The notes under the pieces were generated by a model. The model did no database searches. It was not told the origin of the DNA and saw nothing but the letters and a program-made list of their open reading frames with translations. A stretch of 64,000 nt of DNA. It comes from PGYR01 sp034670025. Lineage in GTDB: Bacteria > Bacteroidota > Ignavibacteria > Kapaibacteriales > UBA2268. Each line of letters begins with the position of its first letter. The first letter of the stretch is position 1. The position numbers were made by a program, and so were the translations under genes. Location of the stretch: the NCBI GenBank assembly GCA_034670025.1, contig JAXMOE010000002.1, positions 372,001-436,000 of the forward strand, read 5' to 3'. Below, in pieces: positions 17,626 through 26,441 of this stretch.

Positions 17626-19425
17626 ATGGCTAATAATTTAGAAAAAAGAAACAACGACGCAGTAAGTCAAATCAAAAACTTCACAACTGGACTTTCTACA
17701 GCACAGATGGCTGGGATAGTGGGTGCTGTATTGGTTGTAGTTGTCGGTATAGTAATGCTGGTAAGCTCGGCTTATGCCCCGAATATGAAAACTCTTTACA
17801 AAGGGTTGGCAGACAGTGAGGCATCGAAAGTGGTTGACTATTTGGTTGAGAATGATATTGATTATGAACTTAGCCCAAGTGGAAATATTCTTAAAGTAGA
17901 TGCTACTAAAGCTAATGAAGTAAGAATGGATTTGGCGAGCCAAGGGATTCCAGGTGAAGGTGGTGTCGGCTATGAGATATTCGATGAGACCAATCTGGGT
18001 ATGTCCGAATTTGTTCAAAAGGTGAATTACCGAAGAGCATTGGAAGGTGAACTATCGAGAACTATTAATTCATTTGATGAGATTCAAAAATCGAGAGTTC
18101 ATATTGTTATACCAGAAACGGCTTTGTTCGCCGAAGACCAAAAGTCACCAACAGCATCTGTTACTGTTCACCTTAATGGGAGAAACAGACTGGGTCAAAA
18201 TGGCGTTGTTGGGATTCAGAACTTAGTTGCTAACAGTATAGAGGGTATGGAAACTGAGAATGTTAAGATAACAGACCAAACTGGCAGGTTGCTTACTCGT
18301 GACCAAGTAGATGCAAATTCTGCTGCTGGAGTTACTGAATCGCAGTATAATCAGAAAAAGAAAGTGGAATCATATCTTCAAAGTAAGGTAGAAGAACTAA
18401 TGGCAAGTGCTTTGGGTTATGGTAATGCCAAAGTCAAGGTGAACGCTGAGTTAGATTTTACTCAAATAGAGCAAACAAATACACAGTATGACCCCGAAAG
18501 TCAGGTAGCAAGAAGCGAGCAGGTTATCTCGAATGAGAGTCAGACTACCGATTCGCTTAGTTTTCCTTATGTCAATATGGCTAAGGATGAGGGCAACTCA
18601 CTTACTAATTATGAAATATCGAATAGCGTAGAGCATATAGTAAAAGAAGTAGGAACAATTAAGAAGTTGACTGTTGCCGCTATGGTAAACGGTACGACGG
18701 AACTAATTGATAATAATGGTACAAAAGAAGTACAGTACAAACCGAGAACTGATCAGGAAATGGAGCAGTTCGAGGAAATAGTGCGTAATGCAGTTGGCTA
18801 TGACCCTACGAGAAATGATCAAATATCTGTTATCAATGTTCCTTTTGAGCATACGCTTACTTTAGACCAATTTGACTTGAACGAACCAGTTGAGTGGTAT
18901 GACAATCCTAACAATAAGAAGATAATTTTACTGTTGATAGGGTTCTTATTAGTTGCAATACTGATGTTCATGTTAGTAAGGTCACCTTTCGTAAGAGAAA
19001 AAATGAAAGTAGCTTTATCGCTTCCAACTGATGATAGTTTAGCAGAAAGCTTCTCGGGAGGTAAGGGTGGATTAGAAGAGTTAGACGTAGATGATGACAT
19101 GATGTTTATGCCTTCGGATGTGCCAGACCAAATGTTACTCAATGGAGAAAAGCAGGCCAAGTTAGAAGGTAGAAATTTGAAGTTAGAATTAGAAGAAGCA
19201 ATGAACTCTATCGGAACGGACAGAGGCGGGCAAATAAGTTTAGATGCTCGTTCGTCTGATGATTTGGTAGTCGATGACTTTGAAAATCTATCTGAAGAAC
19301 GATTAATGAAGTTGGAAATCAAGAAGAAAATAGAACAATTTATGTCAAACCATCCGGATGAAGCTGTCAAATTAGTTAGAGCTTTTGCAGCAAACAACTC
19401 GGAAACAACATTACTTTCTGATTAA
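17626..19425 (+). CDS. fliF: Flagellar MS-ring protein FliF
   Basis: FliF builds the inner-membrane MS ring on which the flagellum assembles. The 599-residue protein has one membrane segment near each end (about 28-48 and 427-450). Ring-building domains lie between, starting with TLYKGLADSEASKVVDYLVE and followed by VNYRRALEGELSRTINSFDE. After the second membrane segment a cytoplasmic tail contains the FliG-binding end (LMKLEIKKKIEQFMSNHPDE, then AVKLVRAFA). All features and length are normal. fliG follows after 18 bases. Confidence 0.97.
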   Translation: MANNLEKRNNDAVSQIKNFTTGLSTAQMAGIVGAVLVVVVGIVMLVSSAYAPNMKTLYKGLADSEASKVVDYLVENDIDYELSPSGNILKVDATKANEVRMDLASQGIPGEGGVGYEIFDETNLGMSEFVQKVNYRRALEGELSRTINSFDEIQKSRVHIVIPETALFAEDQKSPTASVTVHLNGRNRLGQNGVVGIQNLVANSIEGMETENVKITDQTGRLLTRDQVDANSAAGVTESQYNQKKKVESYLQSKVEELMASALGYGNAKVKVNAELDFTQIEQTNTQYDPESQVARSEQVISNESQTTDSLSFPYVNMAKDEGNSLTNYEISNSVEHIVKEVGTIKKLTVAAMVNGTTELIDNNGTKEVQYKPRTDQEMEQFEEIVRNAVGYDPTRNDQISVINVPFEHTLTLDQFDLNEPVEWYDNPNNKKIILLLIGFLLVAILMFMLVRSPFVREKMKVALSLPTDDSLAESFSGGKGGLEELDVDDDMMFMPSDVPDQMLLNGEKQAKLEGRNLKLELEEAMNSIGTDRGGQISLDARSSDDLVVDDFENLSEERLMKLEIKKKIEQFMSNHPDEAVKLVRAFAANNSETTLLSD

Positions 19426-19443
19426 TATCGGGAGAATAGATAA

Positions 19444-20475
19444 ATGAGCGAAACAAGTACTGAAGAATTAGTAGTAAACAAGCTAAGCGGCAAACAGAAA
19501 GTAGCGGCATTGTTAATGTCGTTGGACGTTGACGTGGCGGCTAAGGTATTTCAGAAAATGGAAATGCGAGAAGTAGAGTCAATAGCTACCGAAATATCAA
19601 AATTGAAAGGGATAGACCAAGAGGAGATAGATTTAGTTTTGGCTGAATTTTATCAACTGATGTCAACTTCTGGTGCTTATATCGAAGGTGGTATTGGCTA
19701 CGCACAATCATTATTAGAAAGAACTTATGGACCAGAAAGAGCTAGAGAGCTTACTGACAAGATTAAGTTAATGTCTAATGTTAAGAGCTTTTCGGCACTG
19801 AAAAAGGCAGACCCAGAGCAGTTGGCTAACTTCTTGAAAAAAGAACACCCACAAACCGTGGCTTTGATTCTTTCGCACTTAGACCCAGACCAATCAGCTG
19901 CCGTACTCAATGAGTTCGATGATGAGTTGAGAACAGAGTCAGTGTTCAGAATTGCAACATTAGGCAAGGTATCTCCTGAGTCGTTAGGAAGAGTAGAAAG
20001 TGTGTTAGATGAAATTGCTTCATCGTCACTTACTCAGAGTGTTTCGTCTGCTGGTGGTTCTAAAATGCTTGCGAATATACTCAACAAAGTCAACAATCAG
20101 GTTGCTAAGCAAATGATTGAAAACTTAGAAGAGCAAGATCCGAAGATTGCAATGGAAGTAAAACGATTGATGTTCCTATTCGAAGACATTATCTTAATCG
20201 ATGATAGAGGGATACAGAGATTACTTCGAGAGATTGATAAGCGTGATTTGGCACTTTCAATGAAGATAGCTGATGATGATATAAAAGATAAGATATTCAA
20301 AAATATGTCAGAAAGAGCTGCAGACGTAGTCAGAGAAGAACTTGAATTTATGGGCCCTGTTAAGCTGAAAGAAGTTGAGGAAGCTCAAACAAGAATAGTT
20401 GATAAGATTAAAGAATTAGAAGAAAGTGAAGAGATAGTAATTGGTGGACGCGGAAGCGATGACGTATTCGTATAA
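19444..20475 (+). CDS. fliG: Flagellar motor switch protein FliG
   Basis: FliG is the rotor protein that binds FliF and receives torque from the stator. The 343-residue product has the N-terminal FliF-binding domain (KLSGKQKVAALLMSLDVDVA), a middle domain with the EHPQTVALILSHLDPDQSA motif (EHPQ), and the C-terminal torque domain with the charged helix IDDRGIQRLLREIDKRDLAL. The charged residues D, R, E and D/K of that helix are retained. A GGGAGA ribosome binding site precedes the ATG. Confidence 0.97.
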   Translation: MSETSTEELVVNKLSGKQKVAALLMSLDVDVAAKVFQKMEMREVESIATEISKLKGIDQEEIDLVLAEFYQLMSTSGAYIEGGIGYAQSLLERTYGPERARELTDKIKLMSNVKSFSALKKADPEQLANFLKKEHPQTVALILSHLDPDQSAAVLNEFDDELRTESVFRIATLGKVSPESLGRVESVLDEIASSSLTQSVSSAGGSKMLANILNKVNNQVAKQMIENLEEQDPKIAMEVKRLMFLFEDIILIDDRGIQRLLREIDKRDLALSMKIADDDIKDKIFKNMSERAADVVREELEFMGPVKLKEVEEAQTRIVDKIKELEESEEIVIGGRGSDDVFV

Positions 20476-20494
20476 ACTATAAGATAAGATAAAG

Positions 20495-21283
20495 ATGTTA
20501 GAAGTATTAGTAAAAATACCCTCGAACCAGAGCCGAAAGCTAAAAATCGAAAGATTTTATGATGGGGTCGATGTGCCTAATTTTAAAAGAAAGAAAAAGC
20601 CAGTCCGCTATACTTCCTACACACACAAATTTATAATCAAAGATTCTACCGAACCCATTACTGTTAATTTAGATAATGTTCCCAGAGATGTAGTCCCAAT
20701 AGAAGTGATGGAGGAAGAAGTCCAAAAGTCTTATGATAAGGGATTCGAAGACGGTCAAATATCCGAGACTGCAGTAGCAAAGGCAGAAATTAACAACTTT
20801 GTTGACAAAATGAGAACTCTAGAAGGAGTAACTCAGGAATTTGATAAAGCGACAGATGTATTGCTCGATGCACTCTATAATTCAACAATTTCACTTGCTG
20901 GTGCAATAGCTCGGAATATTCTTAAGGTGGAAACTCTCCATAATTTCGAGATAGTTAAAAATCGGATAAATTCTGTTATAGAACAAGCCAAAGAAAGTAA
21001 ATTTGTCACTATTCGCTTACACCCAAAAACTATAGAACACATAAACTCTTCGGAAAAGTTAAATGTAAATTCTAATAGCACAAAGGTTGAAATTATTTCA
21101 GATGATGAGTTAGAACTTACAGATGTAATTGTCAATACTGATTCTGGAATATTAGTAGCTAAAGTAGAAGAAGAGTTAAAAAAGTTAATTAGTAAGTTAG
21201 AAAGTGATTTCCAATTAGAACAAGCTAAAGAAAAACAGAAAGAGATAGACGAGTTTGAAAACCCGAAAGGGGACAATGGTTGA
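20495..21283 (+). CDS. fliH: Flagellar export ATPase regulator FliH
   Basis: FliH dimers bind the ATPase FliI and anchor it at the export gate. The 262-residue product has a poorly conserved basic start, a GXXXG-type helix beginning YDKGFEDGQ (about residue 80), and a C-terminal domain shared with V/F-type ATPase peripheral-stalk E subunits (TVRLHP-like FVTIRLHPKTIEHI, then SGILVAKVEEELKKL). Identification depends on this tail and on its position between fliG and fliI. It overlaps fliI by 8 bases. Confidence 0.88.
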   Translation: MLEVLVKIPSNQSRKLKIERFYDGVDVPNFKRKKKPVRYTSYTHKFIIKDSTEPITVNLDNVPRDVVPIEVMEEEVQKSYDKGFEDGQISETAVAKAEINNFVDKMRTLEGVTQEFDKATDVLLDALYNSTISLAGAIARNILKVETLHNFEIVKNRINSVIEQAKESKFVTIRLHPKTIEHINSSEKLNVNSNSTKVEIISDDELELTDVIVNTDSGILVAKVEEELKKLISKLESDFQLEQAKEKQKEIDEFENPKGDNG

Positions 21284-22598
21284 TAGACTCATTAATATTA
21301 CAGAGTCGCTAACTAAGAACTTAGATTCTTATGATTCGGTCATAAAGACTGGGAAGTTGTCACAAATGATTGGCTTAGTTTTAGAAAGCAATGGACCCAA
21401 TGTTCCTGTTGGAGAAATATGCAACCTAAAAGATAAGCAAGGAAATGTGGTTAGCAAATCGGAAGTCGTGGGATTCAAAGACGGAAACAAAATTCTATCT
21501 ATGGTCTATGGTGATACGAGTAATCTATATCCCGGTATGGAAATAGAAGCTACTGGCGAAAAGCTATCCATTAATGTTGGTCGAGAATTACTCGGAAGAA
21601 TAGTGGATGGTTTGGGACAACCAATTGATGGGAAAGGCCCAATAGTTACTTCGGACAGAAGAAGTATATATGCCGATGCGCCCAATCCACTTACAAGAAG
21701 AAGAATAGAAGAGCCAATTTCAACTGGGGTTAAGAGTATAGACGGTATGCTCACTATCGGTAAGGGGCAGAGAATGGGAATTTTTGCTGGCTCTGGGGTT
21801 GGTAAATCAACACTAATTGGTATGATTTCTCGGAACACCAATGCTGATATTAATGTGATAGCATTAATCGGTGAAAGGGGTAGAGAAGTTAGAGAATTTA
21901 TAGAAAAAGATTTGGGTGAGGAGGGGCTGAAACGCTCTGTTATAGTTGTTTCAGCGAGTGATGACCCACCACTAACTAGGGTCAAATCAGCTTTTACTGC
22001 TACTGCAATTGCCGAATATTTCAGAGAAGATGGGTTTGATGTTATGTTAATGATGGATTCTTCTACAAGATTTGCCATGGCACAAAGAGAAGTAGGGCTT
22101 TCTATTGGTGAGCCGCCAACAAGTAAGGGCTATACACCTTCTGTTTTCTCTGGTTTGCAACAGCTAATGGAACGTTCTGGCACATCGGAAAATGGCTCAA
22201 TAACTGGACTTTACACTGTATTGGTAGAAGGTGATGATATGAACGAACCAGTATCGGATACAGTTCGTGGTATTTTGGATGGACACATTTTGTTATCGAG
22301 AGATTTGGCTGCCAAAGGTCATTACCCTGCAATAGAAATACTGGGTAGCGTGTCGAGGGTGATGAGAGATGTTATAACTCAAGACCATTCTGCTGCCGCG
22401 TATAAGTTACAAAGCTTGCTTGCTGCTTACAGGAACTCTGAAGATTTGATTAATGTGGGTGCATACAAGCCGGGCTCAAATGAAGAAACAGACAAGGCAA
22501 TTGAAAAAATATCAGCAATCAATGATTTTCTGACACAATCAACTAATGAGCATGTTTCGCTGGAAGAAACTAGGCAAAGAATATTGAGCTTGGTATAG
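21276..22598 (+). CDS. fliI: Flagellum-specific ATPase FliI
   Basis: FliI is the hexameric ATPase of the flagellar type III export apparatus. The 440-residue product has the Walker A motif GSGVGKST (172-179), the IGERGREVREF segment, a Walker B region ending VMLMMDSSTRFAMAQREVGL and the GEPPTSKGYTPSVFS loop. A TTG seven codons upstream extends the frame, but ATG at 21276 is preferred: it has AAGGGG just upstream and fits the family's N terminus. It overlaps the end of fliH (ATGGTTGA), which suggests translational coupling. Confidence 0.97.
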   Translation: MVDRLINITESLTKNLDSYDSVIKTGKLSQMIGLVLESNGPNVPVGEICNLKDKQGNVVSKSEVVGFKDGNKILSMVYGDTSNLYPGMEIEATGEKLSINVGRELLGRIVDGLGQPIDGKGPIVTSDRRSIYADAPNPLTRRRIEEPISTGVKSIDGMLTIGKGQRMGIFAGSGVGKSTLIGMISRNTNADINVIALIGERGREVREFIEKDLGEEGLKRSVIVVSASDDPPLTRVKSAFTATAIAEYFREDGFDVMLMMDSSTRFAMAQREVGLSIGEPPTSKGYTPSVFSGLQQLMERSGTSENGSITGLYTVLVEGDDMNEPVSDTVRGILDGHILLSRDLAAKGHYPAIEILGSVSRVMRDVITQDHSAAAYKLQSLLAAYRNSEDLINVGAYKPGSNEETDKAIEKISAINDFLTQSTNEHVSLEETRQRILSLV

Positions 22599-22609
22599 GA
22601 GTATAACTA

Positions 22610-23053
22610 ATGAAAAATAAATTCAAATTTAAATTAGATTCGGTGCTCAAATTAAGAGCCGAAAAAACCAATGAAGCAAAGGGTGAACTGCAAACTATTC
22701 TCAAAAAAAGGATAGAAAAAGAAGAAGCAATTGATAGCATAAAAGATACTTTAGTTAAGCACAGCAAAAGTCGTTCTCAACATAAGAAATTAGAGACTAT
22801 TCAAGCATTTTACCATCACAAAGATTCACTCAATCATAAGCTTAAACAACTTAGCTACGAATTGGAGAACTTGAGAGACATTGAAAATCTGAAAAGAGAT
22901 AAATACAACGCTGCTTTGAAAGAAGAAAAAGTAATGGAAAAACTGAAAGAGAAAAAGCACGCCGAACACGTTGCTGAAATAAATAGAATGGAACAAAATG
23001 AGTTAGACGACATAGCAATTAGACAATATATAAGAAAGGTTTCTAATGCTTAG
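22610..23053 (+). CDS. fliJ: Flagellar export chaperone-like protein FliJ
   Basis: FliJ is a small coiled-coil protein of the export apparatus that sits in the FliI ring. The 147-residue product is almost wholly charged coiled coil and starts with the family-typical FKFKLDSVLKLRAEKTNEAK. Sequence conservation in FliJ is low, so position directly after fliI and length are major evidence. A TAGGAG site precedes the ATG. The last 8 bases overlap the next gene. Confidence 0.88.
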   Translation: MKNKFKFKLDSVLKLRAEKTNEAKGELQTILKKRIEKEEAIDSIKDTLVKHSKSRSQHKKLETIQAFYHHKDSLNHKLKQLSYELENLRDIENLKRDKYNAALKEEKVMEKLKEKKHAEHVAEINRMEQNELDDIAIRQYIRKVSNA

Positions 23054-23738
23054 TAAGCAAATCATTATAATTTTTATTATTACAACAGTTGCATCAGTTC
23101 TGCTGATTGGTGGCACTTGGTATTATGTTGAATATCACGATGAGACTTTGTTTGGACTGATGGAAGCTAAGAATGATAATGAATACTATGACTTAGACCC
23201 CAACAAATCTTTTGTGGTTACTGGCAGCGAGCTAATAGAGCTGAAAAGCAATACAGACAAAATGTATAGCATTGAAGAAAAGTACGAAGGATTAGAAAGG
23301 AAATTCGATTCAATTTATACTAAATACAAATCATTGAATGAGCAATATGGTGATGGAGAAAAAAGTGATTCCATAAGTACACAATTAACCACTCTGGCTA
23401 AAATGGAACAGACTTTGAAAGACTCACTTCGATTGTTGAAAAATGAAATTACTCAAATTGAGGGCAAATTTGCTATTGCAAAAAAGCGAATAGCAAAATT
23501 AGAAAACAGATTAGCTGGTGGTTTGGACTCGGCTAAGTTGGTTCAATATAGCAACTTTGCAAAAATATACAACAACTCAAGCTCAGAAGAAGTAGCTAAA
23601 ATATTAGAAAATATGAAAGCTGTGGAATCTGCGTTTATTTTGAAAAATATGTCAAAAAAGAAAGCTGGCAAGGTAATTGAAAGTTTAAATACTAAATACG
23701 CTGCAGAAGTTTTAAAAGAGAGCGGCAAGTTAGAATAA
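23046..23738 (+). CDS. MotE/YlxF-like flagellar protein with MgtE N-domain-like tail
   Basis: The 230-residue product has an N-terminal membrane anchor (about 5-27), a coiled-coil middle (about 60-165) and a C-terminal domain related to the MgtE intracellular domain (FAKIYNNSSSEEVAKILENM, followed by FILKNMSKKKAGKVIESL). This architecture and the slot between fliJ and fliK match Bacillus YlxF and Rhizobium MotE. MotE is a periplasmic chaperone for the stator protein MotC. No motA or motB gene lies in the window, so a stator-related role is inference from the family. It overlaps fliJ by 8 bases. Confidence 0.75.
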   Translation: MLSKQIIIIFIITTVASVLLIGGTWYYVEYHDETLFGLMEAKNDNEYYDLDPNKSFVVTGSELIELKSNTDKMYSIEEKYEGLERKFDSIYTKYKSLNEQYGDGEKSDSISTQLTTLAKMEQTLKDSLRLLKNEITQIEGKFAIAKKRIAKLENRLAGGLDSAKLVQYSNFAKIYNNSSSEEVAKILENMKAVESAFILKNMSKKKAGKVIESLNTKYAAEVLKESGKLE

Positions 23739-23784
23739 ATAGGATTGTTAATTCATTAACACAGTGCAAGGAAGCACCTCAACA

Positions 23785-25161
23785 ATGGAAACAAACACAA
23801 ATACATCCCGAAATATTGGGGCTGATGTATTAGTATCTGATAAAGGTACTAACGCTAAGAATGGTGAAGTTCAACAGAATTTTGATTTTGTAGAACAGTT
23901 CCTGTCTATGCTTGTTTCCGATATGAATGTTGACACTCCTGATGTTAATCAAAAACAGTTATCAGAATTACCCCCAGAGTTAGTCGAAAAGCTAAAATCC
24001 ATAGATGGAATTAAGAATTTAGATTTGAAATCACTTCTTAGCAACTTGAAATCTGAGCTTCCAAATGTAAAAGATATAACTGATTTGGATTTGTCAAAGC
24101 TTAAAGCTCTGTTAAGTAAGCTAAATCTCAATTCTGATACAAAACTGACAGAAAAAGCTGTAAAGACAACCAAGGTAGGTGAGTTTACATACTCTACTGA
24201 AGTTGGTGATTCTGAACAATTTTTAACTAAGATAAAGAAATACCTAAGTAACAGTGAATATGAGAAGATAAAAAACAATCTTCAAAAAGGTGACTCGCAG
24301 CAGATATCAAAAGAAGTTATGCAAGAGAAACAATTTGCACCTATAGGATTGGAAATTTCTGAGAAAGAAAGTTCCGCAAAATTAAAAATATCGAATAAAA
24401 ACACTACAAGCTTGAACGATATTCTGCAGCCAAGTGTAAAGTTAGAAGACACAACTATAGCTTCTTCTAAATTAGACAAGGGCACTGTACAAGAAAAGCA
24501 ATCACAGCAATCAATTACTAAAGAATCGATTGTAAATGAGATTGGCAAAGAACAGTCTGGTACATTCAACAAAGAAGGTAGTTTGTCAAGTGATGGCAAG
24601 CAACAAGGAAACAATACTAATTTGGCAAAGGAGAAGCTCCAAGCAAAAGTAGCTAAAACTCAGATTGCTGACCTAATTACTTCTACTAAAGCTGAGACAA
24701 CCGAATCAGCAAAAGCTGATACTACTATGCGTTCTAACTTTGTAGAAAAGGCAATTAAGACTATTAAACTCGCAAAGAATGGAGTTAGTAGCAACGCAAG
24801 AATTATATTACAACCTAAGCAATTGGGTTCTGTGAATATGCGAATGACATTGATTGGTAATAGTGTTAGCTTAGCGATTAAAGCTGAGAAAAGCGAGACA
24901 TTGCAACACTTAGAAAAGCAATTGCCAGCACTGAAAGAAAAATTAACAGAGAGCGGTCTTAGATTAGACCAAATTACTTACGAATCGTCGGAAAGCAATG
25001 ATTTGCAGAATGACGAGCGTAACAACAACAGACACGAACAAGAAGAGCTAAGAAGAAAGTTTGTAAACTCGATTAAGAACAGAGCAGCAAAAGGAAGGTT
25101 CGAAATTGCAGATATGGACTTAGCAAATTATAACTATAGTCACTTAAAAGTGACTAACTAA
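23785..25161 (+). CDS. fliK: Flagellar hook-length control protein FliK
   Basis: FliK measures the hook and switches export specificity through FlhB. The 458-residue product has a long, low-complexity, Lys/Ser/Thr/Gln-rich N-terminal ruler region and a conserved C-terminal domain (about 330-400) with ARIILQPKQLGSVNMRMTL, then LEKQLPALKEKLTESGLRL. The LxPxxLGxVxV-type motif is diagnostic. A GTG at 23764 is in frame, but the ATG at 23785 with AAGGAAG upstream is a better start. It lies between the ylxF-like gene and flgD, as in Bacillus. Confidence 0.88.
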   Translation: METNTNTSRNIGADVLVSDKGTNAKNGEVQQNFDFVEQFLSMLVSDMNVDTPDVNQKQLSELPPELVEKLKSIDGIKNLDLKSLLSNLKSELPNVKDITDLDLSKLKALLSKLNLNSDTKLTEKAVKTTKVGEFTYSTEVGDSEQFLTKIKKYLSNSEYEKIKNNLQKGDSQQISKEVMQEKQFAPIGLEISEKESSAKLKISNKNTTSLNDILQPSVKLEDTTIASSKLDKGTVQEKQSQQSITKESIVNEIGKEQSGTFNKEGSLSSDGKQQGNNTNLAKEKLQAKVAKTQIADLITSTKAETTESAKADTTMRSNFVEKAIKTIKLAKNGVSSNARIILQPKQLGSVNMRMTLIGNSVSLAIKAEKSETLQHLEKQLPALKEKLTESGLRLDQITYESSESNDLQNDERNNNRHEQEELRRKFVNSIKNRAAKGRFEIADMDLANYNYSHLKVTN

Positions 25162-25184
25162 TGGCGGGGATAAAATAAAACATA

Positions 25185-25886
25185 ATGTTTGAAAACGTAA
25201 CTACAAATATAAGTACGATGGGCGGCACATTTGGACCTACTTCGTCTTCCGTTTCTAAAAACGAAGCTCAGGAACAAAAGGATCAGTTTTTAAAACTGCT
25301 TACATTCCAACTAAAAGCTCAAAATCCATTAAAACCTTACGACAATCAAGAGTTTGCAACTCAGCTGGCGCAATTCTCACAACTCGAGCAACTATCAGAT
25401 ATCAAGGGATTATTGGAAGAGCAATCAGAAGTAAATATGACCCTTTCGAGGGTGATGTCTAACTCAGCACTACCTGGTATGTTAGGTAAGTACGCTAAGG
25501 CGTACACAACTAACACTAACTATGATGGTGACCAACCCGTTTCGTTGGGATTTGATATAGACATGTCTGCTACTGATGGAAATTTGACGATATACGATGA
25601 ACAAGGGAGAATAGTACGCGAAATGCCTCTGACTGGAAGCAATTTGCAAGTAGGCGAACATACTATTCAGTGGGATGGCAAAGATAATGATGGTAATGAG
25701 CTTAGCAGCGGAAATTACTCATTCTTTGTTGACTTTAAGAACGCACAAGGAAGCGAACAACAAGCATCTACATTCACATTCGGGATGATAGAAGCCGTTC
25801 GATTCAAAGACAACGGGACGGTACTGATTGTTGATGGGTTAGAAATACCTATTGGCGATGTTACAGATATTCGTTCTGGAGCATAA
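25185..25886 (+). CDS. flgD: Flagellar hook assembly (capping) protein FlgD
   Basis: FlgD forms the scaffold cap for hook polymerisation. The 233-residue product has the N-terminal export and assembly region QFLKLLTFQLKAQNPLKPYD followed by QEFATQLAQFSQLEQL. Its C-terminal FlgD Ig-like fold contains TIQWDGKDNDGNELSSGNYS. Both are standard for the family. The next gene follows after 30 bases. Confidence 0.96.
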   Translation: MFENVTTNISTMGGTFGPTSSSVSKNEAQEQKDQFLKLLTFQLKAQNPLKPYDNQEFATQLAQFSQLEQLSDIKGLLEEQSEVNMTLSRVMSNSALPGMLGKYAKAYTTNTNYDGDQPVSLGFDIDMSATDGNLTIYDEQGRIVREMPLTGSNLQVGEHTIQWDGKDNDGNELSSGNYSFFVDFKNAQGSEQQASTFTFGMIEAVRFKDNGTVLIVDGLEIPIGDVTDIRSGA

Positions 25887-25916
25887 TAATTCTTTAACAA
25901 TTAGATAGGCAATATT

Positions 25917-26312
25917 ATGCCGGAAATAAATGGAGTAAGTGTTCCGTTTATGCCGGTAGGCGGAGCAAACGCTCTTAATAATAATGGTGGCAGACTTGCT
26001 ACTACTGGCGAAAATTCTGGCTCTAACAAATTTGATCTGATACTTCAGGATGAATTACAGAAGGTCAAGTTTTCCAATCATGCATTGGAAAGGTTAGAAG
26101 ACAGAAACATAATGCTAAAAGGCCCACAGCTAGAAAAATTGAATGATGCTATTAACTTAGCAAAAACAAAAGGTAGCAAGGAGGCATTGGTACTTATGGA
26201 CAAGCAAGCTTACATAGTTAGTGTAACTAACAATACTGTAATCACCGTTATTGATCAAAATACTATGAATAACAACTTTATATCTAATATTGATTCGGCT
26301 GTTATAGTGTAG
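25917..26312 (+). CDS. TIGR02530-type flagellar operon protein
   Basis: This 131-residue protein matches the small family found between flgD and flgE in many Gram-positive, spirochaete and related flagellar operons (TIGR02530). The diagnostic core is FSNHALERLEDRNIMLKGPQ, followed by a helix ending NLAKTKGSKEALVLMD and strands AYIVSVTNNTVITVID. The function is not established; a role in hook assembly is inferred from its constant position. It is followed by the structured leader of flgE. Confidence 0.88.
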   Translation: MPEINGVSVPFMPVGGANALNNNGGRLATTGENSGSNKFDLILQDELQKVKFSNHALERLEDRNIMLKGPQLEKLNDAINLAKTKGSKEALVLMDKQAYIVSVTNNTVITVIDQNTMNNNFISNIDSAVIV

Positions 26313-26322
26313 TATAATTTTT

Positions 26323-26441
26323 AGGGTTGGACCCAATTTACTTGGGAAACCCTCCCGAGGTATGACTGATTGATTATCTCGGAAATACATAAAAACAAGA
26401 AAGGATTTCTTTATTATATATACCATGGAGGGTATTTTTTT
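26323..26441 (+). promoter_or_regulatory. Structured leader of flgE, riboswitch-like
   Basis: The gap before flgE contains three foldable elements. First, a nested hairpin pairs AGGGTT (26323-26328) with AACCCT (26348-26353) around an inner stem CCCAA/TTGGG (26332-26336 with 26342-26346). Second, CCGAG (26355-26359) pairs with CTCGG (26378-26382). Third, ATACC (26420-26424) pairs with GGTAT (26431-26435) and is followed by a run of T ending at the flgE ATG. The third hairpin holds the GGAGGG ribosome binding site in its loop and 3' arm, so it could act on termination or on translation. It does not match the c-di-GMP or other riboswitch consensus sequences I know. Confidence 0.45.

Noticed and set aside
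18819..19397. 192-codon open frame on the minus strand inside fliF
   Set aside because: Antisense to fliF, serine- and asparagine-rich with no motif; a product of the AT-rich codon pattern.
21506..22078. 190-codon open frame on the minus strand inside fliI
   Set aside because: It is fully antisense to a clearly conserved ATPase and shows no family motif; it is a shadow frame.
26313..26441. Known c-di-GMP riboswitch before flgE
   Set aside because: The conserved bases of the class I and class II c-di-GMP aptamers are not found; only the general hairpin-plus-platform layout is similar.
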